From: Streptococcus pseudopneumoniae
GTDB lineage: Bacteria; Bacillota; Bacilli; Lactobacillales; Streptococcaceae
NCBI RefSeq assembly: GCF_001070715.1
Contig: NZ_JVRR01000118.1
Coordinates: forward strand, 1-55,058
Direction: 5' to 3'
Length of the DNA: 55,058 nt
The position numbers were made by a program, and so were the translations under genes. The notes beneath the pieces are model-generated. The model had not been told where the DNA came from. It worked only from the letters and a program-made list of their open reading frames with translations, and made no database searches. Below, one piece after another: positions 32,696 to 41,058 of this stretch (position 1 is its first letter; the number at the start of each line of letters is the position of its first letter).

Positions 32696-33111
32696 TATTT
32701 ATCCTCCAAAAGCTCTGGGTTTTCGTAGATGTTGCCTTTGACCTCATAGTAATTTCTCATGTGCTCATAAAGATTAAAGATTTCTGTGGTAAGCTTCTTA
32801 CAAAGTAAACCTAGCATAGGTGAGTTTGCAACCCTCACCACTTGAAACATCCCAATCTGTCTTCTATCTCTAGGATTTCGCATTCCAACAACATCCCCCT
32901 CAAAGATTTCCTTGCCGTTTTTGTCAACCATATCTGTTGATTGCATGAGGATAACGTCTTCCCCGTTTCGCTCATCTTCAAATTTTAACGGAACTGATGT
33001 AGAGCCTTTGCTAAACTTCCCTATGATTTCTTTTCTGACAAATGAAATCATCAGTATTTCATCAATCATTTTTTCTGCTAACACATCCCACGCTCTAAAT
33101 TTTGGTATCAT
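32695..33111 (-). CDS. YopX-family protein
   Basis: The 138-residue protein starts MIPKFRAWDVLAEKMIDEIL and has the YopX core LMQSTDMVDKNGKEIFEGDV, followed by V-RNPRDRRQ and a final beta region ending YEVKGNIYENPELLED. YopX proteins are common in Gram-positive phages and have no known activity. It is coupled to both neighbours by short overlaps. Confidence 0.88.
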   Translation of the reverse strand: MIPKFRAWDVLAEKMIDEILMISFVRKEIIGKFSKGSTSVPLKFEDERNGEDVILMQSTDMVDKNGKEIFEGDVVGMRNPRDRRQIGMFQVVRVANSPMLGLLCKKLTTEIFNLYEHMRNYYEVKGNIYENPELLEDK

Positions 33112-33599
33112 CCTAAATCCTCCTCTTTTACGAAAGTTCCGTCAATCCAACGACCTTTTCGGTCTTTGATTTCTTTGTATGCCAGTTCGAAACATTCTTC
33201 AAAATCATAACCGAGAATATTGCTGATTGATTTTAGATAACCGATTGAATGCGCTAAATTATATCGACACATTTTCTTACCGATTGAATCCTGCCTCAAT
33301 TGAAAACTACTAATCTCAGCACTTAACCATTTAAAGGAATTCATCACATCTTCATTTTCGATGAAACTCACTTCCTCAAAAATCTTATCCAGATCCTCTT
33401 TTATCAGCAAGGCCAGACCGACAATCACAACTGCACAATCTCCGATACTGTCCTTGGTCAGTTGCTCATTCTTCTTGAGATAGCCTGCACATAACTCACC
33501 GAACTCTTCGCTAAGTTTTAATGACTGCTTGTCTAGTCGTCCACCGTTCTCTAAATCACGATCAATAAACCATTGTTTGACTTTTTCTAGTGTGTTCAT
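33108..33599 (-). CDS. MazG-like nucleotide pyrophosphohydrolase
   Basis: The 163-residue protein contains SLKLSEEFGELCAGYL and DSIGDCAVVIVGLALL, the EExxE and DxxxD metal-binding motifs of the MazG/dUTPase-like all-alpha hydrolases. Such phage enzymes cleave NTPs or the alarmone ppGpp and may keep nucleotide pools suitable for replication. The second half (about 95-163) is a family-specific helical part. The activity is inferred from the motifs. Confidence 0.75.
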   Translation of the reverse strand: MNTLEKVKQWFIDRDLENGGRLDKQSLKLSEEFGELCAGYLKKNEQLTKDSIGDCAVVIVGLALLIKEDLDKIFEEVSFIENEDVMNSFKWLSAEISSFQLRQDSIGKKMCRYNLAHSIGYLKSISNILGYDFEECFELAYKEIKDRKGRWIDGTFVKEEDLG

Positions 33600-33607
33600 G
33601 ATAACTC

Positions 33608-34009
33608 CTACAATTCTTCTAAATCAAAATACTCTGTCAGTTCGTTCTTCAATTCTTCGATAGTACTGCATCGTCCGATTAAATCAGATACATCTAGCAT
33701 CGTGTCCTCTTTATTCAAAGTGTTCTCTGCCACTGCATCAGCTACCCATTTTGGATGAGTGCCAGCGTAAGAGAATTGATTTTGAGGTAATAGCTCAAGC
33801 AATGCTTCATATCGTTCCTCAAGAGCAATCAGAGCACCAAATACATCGATGTAATCAATATCTGCTTTCTTACGTTCAAAGACTTCTGGCTGATTCTGTT
33901 TCACGATTTCCGCATAAATAGCAGACCATTCTTTTTCTGAAAAACGTGATTTTTCAACCAATGCACCGTATTCGATTTCCTTGCCATCGACTGTTACTTT
34001 ATAATTCAT
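33608..34009 (-). CDS. Phage protein, unknown
   Basis: The 133-residue, acidic protein (MNYKVTVDGKEIEYGALVEK; FGALIALEERYEALLELLPQ; CSTIEELKNELTEYFDLEEL) has no motif I recognise. Its last helix has the IEELKNEL pattern of protein-protein contacts. It is translated with its neighbours in the early operon (four-base overlap with the next gene upstream). Confidence 0.6.
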   Translation of the reverse strand: MNYKVTVDGKEIEYGALVEKSRFSEKEWSAIYAEIVKQNQPEVFERKKADIDYIDVFGALIALEERYEALLELLPQNQFSYAGTHPKWVADAVAENTLNKEDTMLDVSDLIGRCSTIEELKNELTEYFDLEEL

Positions 34010-34266
34010 ATTCTTACCTCATCCCCAACTTTCACTTTCTCATACACGTCCTTCGTAACCACGAACACACCGTAGTCACGAATGGTAAGCGTATATAGCT
34101 TGCCGTGTCGTCCTTTTTCGACGACCTTACCAAATATCTCAGCGCCTGCGTTATCCGCCTTGTAGATAACCATCGGCTTCTTCTCTTCCAAATCTCGAAT
34201 CCTGTCCATCTGCCAGATGTTCAATCCAGCAGACAGCAGAATCCAGATTGCTATGAATCGTTTCAA
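34006..34266 (-). CDS. DUF1372-like small exported protein
   Basis: The 86-residue protein begins with one hydrophobic segment (KRFIAIWILLSAGLNIWQM) followed by a soluble OB-like part (KVVEKGRHGKLYTLTIRDYG, VFVVTKDVYEKVKVGDEV). This is the pattern of DUF1372 in streptococcal phages. It should be membrane anchored or exported. Role unknown. Confidence 0.65.
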   Translation of the reverse strand: MKRFIAIWILLSAGLNIWQMDRIRDLEEKKPMVIYKADNAGAEIFGKVVEKGRHGKLYTLTIRDYGVFVVTKDVYEKVKVGDEVRI

Positions 34267-34457
34267 TCTATGACCTCCTTAAAGCGCCCGTCCATAAAAA
34301 TTTCAAAAGGTCTAATCCAGCATCTCTTTTCTTGGTCTAAAGATACGTAAACCACGCATTTCTCAAGTGTTTCTTCCCACAGACCGACTTGCACTACTTT
34401 ATACTTTTTCCCAGTTTTGAGATGAAGCCATACAGAGTTTATTTCAGGTTTCATCAC
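34263..34457 (-). CDS. DUF1653-like small protein
   Basis: The 64-residue protein (VWLHLKTGKKYKVVQVGLWE; ETLEKCVVYVSLDQEKRCWI; RPFEIFMDGRFKEV) reads like a compact SH3-like domain of the type seen in DUF1653 proteins, with the typical end RPxxxFxDGRF. It overlaps both neighbours by four bases. Function unknown. Confidence 0.6.
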   Translation of the reverse strand: MMKPEINSVWLHLKTGKKYKVVQVGLWEETLEKCVVYVSLDQEKRCWIRPFEIFMDGRFKEVID

Positions 34458-34744
34458 TCCACCTCCTCAAAATAACTATGAAATTTACTTAAATTGACAA
34501 TAGCGACCTCTTTAACAAAATGTTTTCCAATGTCAAAGTCTGGATCATTTTTTCCAAACTCTTTCTTTATCGCTTTTTCGGCCAGCGAAGGTAAAGCGAA
34601 TATACTTGCTCCGTTTTTTAAGGCAAGCGCTTGACCGTGTTTATTTACTATTCGATAACCCACATCAAACGGTCTGATTTTCATTGGGATTTTTATGCGC
34701 TTACTTTGATTCTTCATTCCTTCTTCAAGCGTTTGTATCATCAC
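34454..34744 (-). CDS. Small basic phage protein, unknown
   Basis: The 96-residue protein (GMKNQSKRIKIPMKIRPFDV; GYRIVNKHGQALALKNGASI; ALPSLAEKAIKKEFGKNDPD) has no recognisable family. The ATG doublet at the start leaves one codon of uncertainty. It is coupled by overlaps within the early operon. Confidence 0.55.
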   Translation of the reverse strand: MMIQTLEEGMKNQSKRIKIPMKIRPFDVGYRIVNKHGQALALKNGASIFALPSLAEKAIKKEFGKNDPDFDIGKHFVKEVAIVNLSKFHSYFEEVE

Positions 34745-35247
34745 TCAACCTCCTCAATCTCAATCCCTGGGCAATCAAATACCCAGCCGAACCCAGCTTC
34801 TTCTAGTTCTTTACAGGTGTGGTGTGCTCTGTGTCCGTCTGAATTATTTTTATCTGTGACCGTCCATATATCAGCATTTTTGTGATAGCTCAAAAAGCTC
34901 AGTGCGTTTACGATACCTTTCACCTTCACCAAATACCGCTTCTCTTCCTCGACCTCGTAGCCGTCAAGCCATGCACGAGCGACTTTGTTGTAAGCATCCT
35001 GTTCATTCATCAACCACTCATTGTATTGTTTGTTGAAGTTTTTTTCTCTAAGCGCATCATATAATGTAGCGTTCTGTCCCTTGTAATACTCGATAATTCC
35101 CGCCACAAACTGCGGAACTTTGACTTTTTCTGGTTCGTCTAGTTGTTGCAAGTCTTTTAGAACGGTTTTTAGAATAGTTTTTCCGCTAACAATACCTACA
35201 ACACATTCAACCGCTTCATACTTCTTAATCAATGCCTTAATATTCAT
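34741..35247 (-). CDS. DUF1642 protein
   Basis: The 168-residue protein has the DUF1642 pattern: VPQFVAGIIEYYKGQNATLY, then WLMNEQDAYNKVARAWLDGY and EVEEEKRYLVKVK. This family occurs only in phages and prophages of Firmicutes and lacks a known function. The C-terminal part (NALSFLSYHKNADIWTVTDK) is probably a small separate domain. The start is at MNIKAL, where GAGGAAAC stands upstream; five more codons are open. Confidence 0.75.
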   Translation of the reverse strand: MNIKALIKKYEAVECVVGIVSGKTILKTVLKDLQQLDEPEKVKVPQFVAGIIEYYKGQNATLYDALREKNFNKQYNEWLMNEQDAYNKVARAWLDGYEVEEEKRYLVKVKGIVNALSFLSYHKNADIWTVTDKNNSDGHRAHHTCKELEEAGFGWVFDCPGIEIEEVE

Positions 35248-35248
35248 C

Positions 35249-35566
35249 TTAGTTTCCTCCATAAATCAAATAAACTGCAATAACTACCTGAGCCATGCTT
35301 GGCGAATAGCCAATCCAATCATCAAACTCCTTAGATTTTGGTAACCAATCCTTAGTAGCTCCCAAATCATAGTCTGTAGGCTTTTCATCAGCGAAGATGC
35401 ATTCCATCGCTCCCATAAACGTCATACTATCTTCTGCCATTTCCCAAAAATAGTCCGCCCGGTCTTTCACTGCTTGTGGTAAATCTTGTTGGGGAGGTTT
35501 GGGCTTCCCGTCTTCTACCGTCCAGTTGTATACTGCATTAACTTTTTGCTTCAACTCTTCCATCAT
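35249..35566 (-). CDS. Phage protein, unknown
   Basis: The 105-residue acidic protein (LKQKVNAVYNWTVEDGKPKP; KDRADYFWEMAEDSMTFMGA; YSPSMAQVVIAVYLIYGGN) has no motif I know. The C-terminal segment is hydrophobic but short and probably part of the fold. Its ATG is nine bases after GGAGG. It overlaps the following-upstream gene by 29 bases. Confidence 0.6.
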   Translation of the reverse strand: MMEELKQKVNAVYNWTVEDGKPKPPQQDLPQAVKDRADYFWEMAEDSMTFMGAMECIFADEKPTDYDLGATKDWLPKSKEFDDWIGYSPSMAQVVIAVYLIYGGN

Positions 35567-35747
35567 CTTCGAATTCCTCCACTTTTTTCCTCAATTCTTT
35601 ATTCTTTTTCTTCAACAAATCGCGCTCCAGAGCTCTAATCCGTCTCTTGCGTGCATCGCACGGCTTCGAATACTCGACTATCTTCTCTTCGTTTTGCTCG
35701 ATTGTGCGTTTCAATCCGTCGATTACTGTTTGTTTGCTGTATTCCAT
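35538..35747 (-). CDS. Small coiled-coil phage protein
   Basis: The 69-residue, highly charged helical protein (VIDGLKRTIEQNEEKIVEYS; KRRIRALERDLLKKKNKELR) is probably a coiled coil. It lies in the string of small early genes with no family assigned. Confidence 0.55.
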   Translation of the reverse strand: MEYSKQTVIDGLKRTIEQNEEKIVEYSKPCDARKRRIRALERDLLKKKNKELRKKVEEFEDDGRVEAKS

Positions 35748-35750
35748 GGC

Positions 35751-35966
35751 TTATCCTGCTTGTTTTTCTAGCCAGTTAAAGAGTAGGCCGAACTGCTCTG
35801 TCACTAGTTCATCATCATTATATTGTTTACAAATTTCTCCGATTGATGACACTGCCCATAACCAATAAGCGTCGGAAGCAAAACCGACCTCTTGACTCTT
35901 CTGATTGCTACGCGACATCCATTCTGGAATTTGTCTGCTAAAGAAATCAATGTAGTCAATTCTCAT
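35751..35966 (-). CDS. Small phage protein, unknown
   Basis: The 71-residue protein (MRIDYIDFFSRQIPEWMSRS; ASDAYWLWAVSSIGEICKQY; VTEQFGLLFNWLEKQAG) is rich in aromatic residues and helical. Its start overlaps the RusA stop by four bases. I recognise no family. Confidence 0.55.
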   Translation of the reverse strand: MRIDYIDFFSRQIPEWMSRSNQKSQEVGFASDAYWLWAVSSIGEICKQYNDDELVTEQFGLLFNWLEKQAG

Positions 35967-36364
35967 GGTAGTTCCTCAATCTTGATATAGATCCCAACTG
36001 TGTCAGCCCAGAACTTCTCAGCAATCTCGCTGGCCACTTGAGCATCATCTTGCCAGTATCCAAGTTTCGTCATGCAATCCTTGAGCAACTTCTGTAAATT
36101 ATCTGTATCTGGCTTCGTGGTCTTGTACTGACCATCATAGCTTTTTTTGATACGAGGGAAACACCACTTAACTGTTAATCGAATCGCGCCTTCAATTTTA
36201 TTCAGAGGTACATGATGCGCAAGCAAACTTTCGAATTTTGCTCTGGCATTTTTTAGATCCTCTGGCTCATAAAAGATTGGCTTACCAAATCTCGTATTTA
36301 CCTTTTTCTGTTGATGAGTTGTTGTCGGTATTTTTTTCATCGGTAAAAAGAATTCAATTACCAT
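35963..36364 (-). CDS. RusA-like Holliday junction resolvase
   Basis: The protein of about 133 residues (MVIEFFLPMKKIPTTTHQQK) has the RusA pattern KPDTDNLQKLLKDCMTKLGY followed by WQDDAQVAS, with the conserved Asp residues that bind metal at the active site. It resolves branched DNA after phage recombination or replication. I place the start at MVIEF; the ribosome site AAAAGGAG is 13 bases away, rather far. The frame runs 27 codons further into the hairpin region, which seems unlikely to be coding. Confidence 0.8.
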   Translation of the reverse strand: MVIEFFLPMKKIPTTTHQQKKVNTRFGKPIFYEPEDLKNARAKFESLLAHHVPLNKIEGAIRLTVKWCFPRIKKSYDGQYKTTKPDTDNLQKLLKDCMTKLGYWQDDAQVASEIAEKFWADTVGIYIKIEELP

Positions 36365-36424
36365 TTTTATAAATGCACTCCTTTTCTTTTTAAATTTCGC
36401 TTTTAGTCCATGGACCTTGTATAT

Positions 36425-36629
36425 GACAGGGTGCATTTTAAGCAACCCTGTCTATACAGGTATGGACATGATGGACGACAGGACATTATCTATATATATA
36501 ATATATAGGTGGCTGTCCCGGACACGACCACGTTTTTATGGTCTTGTCTGTCCTTTTCGAGACAAAGACACAACCATGAATTTATGGTGTTGTCTTATTC
36601 GGACACGACCACGTTTTTATGGTCTTGTC
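36425..36629. repeat. Array of four hairpins with AT-rich tract, possible origin
   Basis: Four inverted repeats: GACAGGGT...ACCCTGTC (36425-36452), GACACGACCA...TGGTCTTGTC (36521-36548), GACACAACCAT...ATGGTGTTGTC (36565-36592), and a second copy of the GACACGACCA hairpin (36602-36629). The copies at 36520-36548 and 36601-36629 are identical over 29 bases. An AT-only alternating tract (36491-36508) lies between the first and second. The array is noncoding except for its last part, which overlaps the 3' end of the primase gene. Position and layout suggest a replication origin. Confidence 0.6.
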
Positions 36630-38880
36630 CTTTTTCTTTTATTGAATTTGAGTTCTTGTCGAACCAATATTTTTTGGATGAATTCAATCTGCGAGTAACT
36701 GTTTTTACAGAAATTCCTAAATATTCAGCTACGTCTTCTTTTGAGGGAGGCTCGCCAAAATTCGCGTTTTCGATAGCTTCATCGAACTCTATGAGTTTTT
36801 GCTTTTTATCTTCCTTCGCGTTCTTTTTGCGAGTTTCTTTAGCTTTCATCCACCCTGGCTTATCATCGTCCAGCTTAATATCCGCCAACACACCCGATTC
36901 ATCAAGCGCGTGTACTGGATAGCTAAACCACATGTTCACTGGCTTGAACTTAGCAAATTCTCGAAGCGTACCTTCCACACGCCATGCAGTTGCTATCTGA
37001 ATCTTGTTGCGAGCTTCTTCGAGCTTGTCTACATAAGGAGCACGAGCCATGACATCAGAGATGCCTTTTTCAAAGTGCGTTCTCATCTGCGCTGGACTTA
37101 ATAGATCATCTAGTCCGACATTATGTTGGTAATAGGCATTATTTCGCTCTTGCAAGGCCTGTTTGTACACTTCGCACGCTGCTTGATTAAGTCTTTGAGT
37201 AAGCAATTCTTCTGACACTTCTAGCTCGACCAAATCGATAAGCGCGTCAGGATCCCGAGCGAATACACCCGAACCACTAGCGCGGTCCATGGACTTCTTG
37301 CCACCTTGACTGCCCTTTGAGTGGTGATGACAGTAGATAACGCTGGAGCCGAGCTCTGTCGCTACTTTGTCGAATTGATTTGTAAAGTGCGCCATCTGGT
37401 CCGCGCTATTCTCGTCACCCGTCAATACCTTATAGATTGGATCGATGATAACTGCGATATAGTTTTTCTTCAAAGCTCGACGAATAAGTTTAGGCGCTAG
37501 CTTGTCCATCGGTACGGTCTTTCCACGAAGGTTCCAGATATCAATGTTACTGATGTTTTGTGGTGGCAATCCCATCGCTTGATAAACATCACGGAAACGA
37601 TGCAAGGCGGATGGTCTATCTAGTTCCAGGTTAACGTATAACACACGTCCTTGGGTACAATCCCAACCCAACCACCTTTTGCCTTCAGCAATTGCAATTG
37701 ACATTTCAATTAAAGCGAATGACTTACCTGCTTTTGACGGTCCAGCAATCAGCATCTTATGGCCTTGACGAAGGACACCTTTTATCAACTCAGGAGCCAA
37801 TTCTGGCAAATTATCCCAGCTATCGGCCAATCCTTCTGGATCCGGCAGGTCGTCATTCAAATCTTCGATGTATTGATACCATTCATCCCAATCGGTCTTA
37901 CCTATGTTAGTATCTACTAAGAATTGCTTCTGTCCATTACGGATGAACCCAGGCATACGAGATAGTCTACTTGGATTTCGATTCTGTGTATCGACGATGA
38001 TGCCGTTCTTTTGACAAACCTTATAAAGATAATCAACCCTATTACGGTATTCTTCGTAATTCTTGGCATCTACTTTGACGATGGCATGTAGTGACTTGTT
38101 TCCGCTATGCACTAAGGCAACAATCGGTAATTCAAGTTCTTTGTATATGGCGTTCTGTTTATCGATTGGCATACTGTCGGATTCGACCAGGGCATATCTG
38201 AAATCTGTCACGTTTTCATTTTTTGCACCTTTACCGTCCATTGGATTGAATCGAACCCATGCGCCGGCTTCTTCGTGATAATCACCTAGCACTGCACCGA
38301 TATCGCCATTACATCTACTAAGTTCTTCAATCAATTGCCCAGCAGTCCGGTCATAAGCTCCCTTCGTAGGTAGCCATTTGACAGTCTCTCCTGTTTCATC
38401 GTCAGTCTTTGGATAGCATTCAGTAACGTACCCAACATTTTCGCTAGCTTCGAAGAGTGTTTCAAGATATTTGATAATCTCCTGAACCGGGTTCCAAATA
38501 GTTGGCTCATGGATTTCCTTACCTTCAATCCAGTCTTTATCAATGACACGATAATCACGATCTATTGTATCGGTCCAGTCTAATTCATGTGCATTCTCGC
38601 TATCGTAGCTGGATTGCGACACCCAGCCATTTTCTTTAGCAAGTTGGGTAATCGTCGCACCCGTCACGATAGTTCCTGCTTGTTCATTGAAAGTATCCCA
38701 TTTCTTGAAACACTCAAATTTCTTGTATCGACTATCATTTTGTGACCAGTTATCCCAGTCGGATGCTGTATATCCTTCATGTTTAAGAGCCATACCGACA
38801 TTGACCCACGTCTGATAATCTACCGTGGCAGGATTGATGTAATCCAGCAACGGCAACAAATTAAAATCATTCTCTGCCAC
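36595..38880 (-). CDS. Phage primase-helicase
   Basis: The 761-residue protein combines four parts. A PriCT_2-like start comes first (about 10-90: DYQTWVNVGMALKHEGYTAS). An AEP-type primase region follows (about 140-330, including ALVESDSMPI and VHSGNKSLHAIVKV), then a RepA-like ATPase with Walker A AGPSKAGKS (about 389-397), VLYVNLEL and IYCHHHSKG. Near the C-terminus is a helix-turn-helix (PPSKEDVAEYLGISVKTVTR). It should prime and unwind phage DNA. The last codons lie in the hairpin array, where the C-terminal helix-turn-helix might bind; that is speculation. Confidence 0.85.
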   Translation of the reverse strand: MAENDFNLLPLLDYINPATVDYQTWVNVGMALKHEGYTASDWDNWSQNDSRYKKFECFKKWDTFNEQAGTIVTGATITQLAKENGWVSQSSYDSENAHELDWTDTIDRDYRVIDKDWIEGKEIHEPTIWNPVQEIIKYLETLFEASENVGYVTECYPKTDDETGETVKWLPTKGAYDRTAGQLIEELSRCNGDIGAVLGDYHEEAGAWVRFNPMDGKGAKNENVTDFRYALVESDSMPIDKQNAIYKELELPIVALVHSGNKSLHAIVKVDAKNYEEYRNRVDYLYKVCQKNGIIVDTQNRNPSRLSRMPGFIRNGQKQFLVDTNIGKTDWDEWYQYIEDLNDDLPDPEGLADSWDNLPELAPELIKGVLRQGHKMLIAGPSKAGKSFALIEMSIAIAEGKRWLGWDCTQGRVLYVNLELDRPSALHRFRDVYQAMGLPPQNISNIDIWNLRGKTVPMDKLAPKLIRRALKKNYIAVIIDPIYKVLTGDENSADQMAHFTNQFDKVATELGSSVIYCHHHSKGSQGGKKSMDRASGSGVFARDPDALIDLVELEVSEELLTQRLNQAACEVYKQALQERNNAYYQHNVGLDDLLSPAQMRTHFEKGISDVMARAPYVDKLEEARNKIQIATAWRVEGTLREFAKFKPVNMWFSYPVHALDESGVLADIKLDDDKPGWMKAKETRKKNAKEDKKQKLIEFDEAIENANFGEPPSKEDVAEYLGISVKTVTRRLNSSKKYWFDKNSNSIKEKGQDHKNVVVSE

Positions 38881-38893
38881 TATCTCCTCCTTC

Positions 38894-40477
38894 TTAATTT
38901 AGTACATATTCAGCTGGTCGCACGCTTGTCGGAACTCTCCAACCATTAGCTGCTATGCGATTAATCATATTTTTAGCTTCTTCGAACGGCCACATTCCCA
39001 CACCTTTGAAACCGTATCTTTCAAGTAATCTGATTTGTTTAGGTGTTGTTAAACCTTCCGCTTGTCGCTTGTGTAATCTATCTAAATATAAAGCAGCCTT
39101 TCCAGCATTCGCGATTTCGTCAGGAAGTATGCCATATTTCTCAAGAGCTTTGATTTGTTTATCGCTAGCAGGAGCCATTTCCCATCCAAAGTTAGGAACG
39201 TAGTTCGACAAATCATCGGCATGGATAGACATTTCAAATTGCAATGGATCTACTAGCTTGCGTTTACGTTTACGCATTTCTTCTAGCTGTTTGGCTAGTG
39301 CCTCCTCGCGCTGAGCGACTACGTCTTCTGCTGCCTTAACTTCCATATCTTCAAGGTCAAGCATTACACCAGTTTGCTCTTCCATGTTCTCAACCATTTT
39401 CTGAGCGACTTCTGGAGTCTCACAGATTAAATGAGCTGGACGGCATAGCTCATGGCGTTCAGTGTGCCAGAGAAAATCTAGCAAGAGTAATTCTTCCTTT
39501 CCTGGATGTAAACGAGTACCACGCCCCACCATCTGGCTATATAAGGCACGTACCTTAGTAGGTCTTAGCACTACTACACAATCCACTGACGGGCAATCCC
39601 ACCCTTCAGTCAATAACATCGAATTACAAAGCACGTTGTAACGGTCTTTCTCAAAGTTCTCTAAGATTTCTGCACGATCCTTGGACTCTCCATTGACCTC
39701 AGCAGCACGAAATCCTTTTGCGTTTAGGATATCGCGAAACTTCTGCGAGGTCTTTACCAATGGCAAGAATACAACCGTCTTGCGGTCTGCGCATTGCTTG
39801 ACCATTTCGTCTGCTATCTGTTCTAGGTATGGATCTAATGCCGTTCCGACATCGCTCGCCTTGAAATCGCCTGCCGACATGCTCACATTTGATAAATCCA
39901 AGTTGAGCGGAATTGTTAAAGCCTTGATTTTAGATAAGTAACCTTCTTTGATAGCTTGGACTAGCGAATATTCATAAGCGAGGCTATCGAAGTAGGAACC
40001 AAGGTTTTTCATATCTCCACGGTCTGGTGTGGCGGTTACCCCTAATACATCCGACTTCTCAAAATAGCCAAGCACACGCTGGTAACCATCTGAAATAGCA
40101 TGGTGCGCTTCGTCGACTACAATCGTATCAAACCATTCGGGCGGAAACTGTCGTAATCGCTTCTCTCTCTGCATGGTCTGAACTGAGCCAACGACGACCC
40201 GATACCAAGAACCGATAGAAGTATTTTCTGCTTTCTCTAAAGCCGTACCAAGTCCTGTTGCAGTCTTGAGCTTGTCGCTAGCCTGCTCTAACAATTCAGA
40301 CCTATGAGCAAGGACAAGTACACGCTTGCCCTCTCTCACTTGATCTTCGATAATTTTGGAAAAAACAATCGTCTTTCCACAACCTGTTGGCAGTACTAAG
40401 AGCGTGCGCTTGCGACCTTTAGCCCATTCAGCTTGAACAGCCTCCCGTGCTTCCTGTTGATAAGGTCTTAATTGCAT
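38894..40477 (-). CDS. SF2 DEAD/DEAH-box helicase
   Basis: The 527-residue protein has the helicase motifs in order: Q-like start MQLRPYQQEAREAV, Walker A VLPTGCGKT (about 28-36), DEAH in IVVDEAHHA (about 117-125), GVTATPDR, and motif VI QMVGRGTRLHPGK. A C-terminal tail follows with two similar motifs (KQIKALEKYGILPDEI and KQIRLLERYGFKGVGM), perhaps a repeat for DNA or partner binding. It belongs to the phage replication module next to the primase and the DUF669 protein. Confidence 0.9.
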   Translation of the reverse strand: MQLRPYQQEAREAVQAEWAKGRKRTLLVLPTGCGKTIVFSKIIEDQVREGKRVLVLAHRSELLEQASDKLKTATGLGTALEKAENTSIGSWYRVVVGSVQTMQREKRLRQFPPEWFDTIVVDEAHHAISDGYQRVLGYFEKSDVLGVTATPDRGDMKNLGSYFDSLAYEYSLVQAIKEGYLSKIKALTIPLNLDLSNVSMSAGDFKASDVGTALDPYLEQIADEMVKQCADRKTVVFLPLVKTSQKFRDILNAKGFRAAEVNGESKDRAEILENFEKDRYNVLCNSMLLTEGWDCPSVDCVVVLRPTKVRALYSQMVGRGTRLHPGKEELLLLDFLWHTERHELCRPAHLICETPEVAQKMVENMEEQTGVMLDLEDMEVKAAEDVVAQREEALAKQLEEMRKRKRKLVDPLQFEMSIHADDLSNYVPNFGWEMAPASDKQIKALEKYGILPDEIANAGKAALYLDRLHKRQAEGLTTPKQIRLLERYGFKGVGMWPFEEAKNMINRIAANGWRVPTSVRPAEYVLN

Positions 40478-40487
40478 CCCTTACCTC

Positions 40488-41045
40488 CTAGAATTGTCCA
40501 GCTTGGTATCCAGCTTGTCCTTGTGGTTGTTGCGCAAAATTCGGTTGCTGTGGTTGCTGGTAGCTTCCTTGTGTAGCTTGCCCGGGTTGTTGATTCAATA
40601 CTTTTGTATAATCCACATCTTCAGGATAGAGCATGGACTTAACTTCGTTGTAATTGTTGTTATTGTATTGTCTGGTTCCGACTTTACATACACCAGTTGC
40701 GCCGATGATGGTATTCCAGTTCATGCGAAGCGGTTCGCCTTTTTTCTTTTGGCCAATTGCAGCAAAGAAAGCAGATAGCATTCCTTCGGTTGAGCTGTGC
40801 AGGAATAGATTGTGACGCAATTCAGTTTCGCCTTCGTTAGCTACAATCTTGATGCTGACGATAGCCTTGTTACACGCTGGCAATTTTCCGGGATTTTGTG
40901 GATTTGGCGTGTGGCGTGTGCGCTCCATACCGATTACTGTAAAGTGGTATAAACCGTCAGGTAGTAGGACGTATTCCGAGTCTTTTTCAATCGTATCTTC
41001 CCATCCAAATTCGCGTTCAAAGTTGTTGTATTGTTGTTGTGTCAT
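40488..41045 (-). CDS. DUF669 protein, SSB-like
   Basis: The 185-residue protein has a DUF669 domain (WEDTIEKDSEYVLLPDGLYH; AIVSIKIVANEGETELRHNL; LFLHSSTEGMLSAFFAAIGQ) and a Gln/Gly/Pro-rich, disordered C-terminal tail (about 150-185). DUF669 proteins of streptococcal phages lie in the replication module and are believed to act like single-strand binding proteins. The low-complexity tail recalls the SSB linker, but it ends GQF and lacks the acidic tip. Confidence 0.8.
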   Translation of the reverse strand: MTQQQYNNFEREFGWEDTIEKDSEYVLLPDGLYHFTVIGMERTRHTPNPQNPGKLPACNKAIVSIKIVANEGETELRHNLFLHSSTEGMLSAFFAAIGQKKKGEPLRMNWNTIIGATGVCKVGTRQYNNNNYNEVKSMLYPEDVDYTKVLNQQPGQATQGSYQQPQQPNFAQQPQGQAGYQAGQF

Positions 41046-41058
41046 GTTGTTTTTCTCC

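Noticed and set aside
36520..36629. CRISPR-like repeat
   Set aside because: Only two identical copies and one variant, each self-complementary, with unequal spacing and no cas genes in the window.
36417..36922. Rightward frames across the hairpin array (93 and 137 codons)
   Set aside because: Their protein content only repeats the hairpins (DTTTFLWSC) and runs antisense into the primase gene; no ribosome site.
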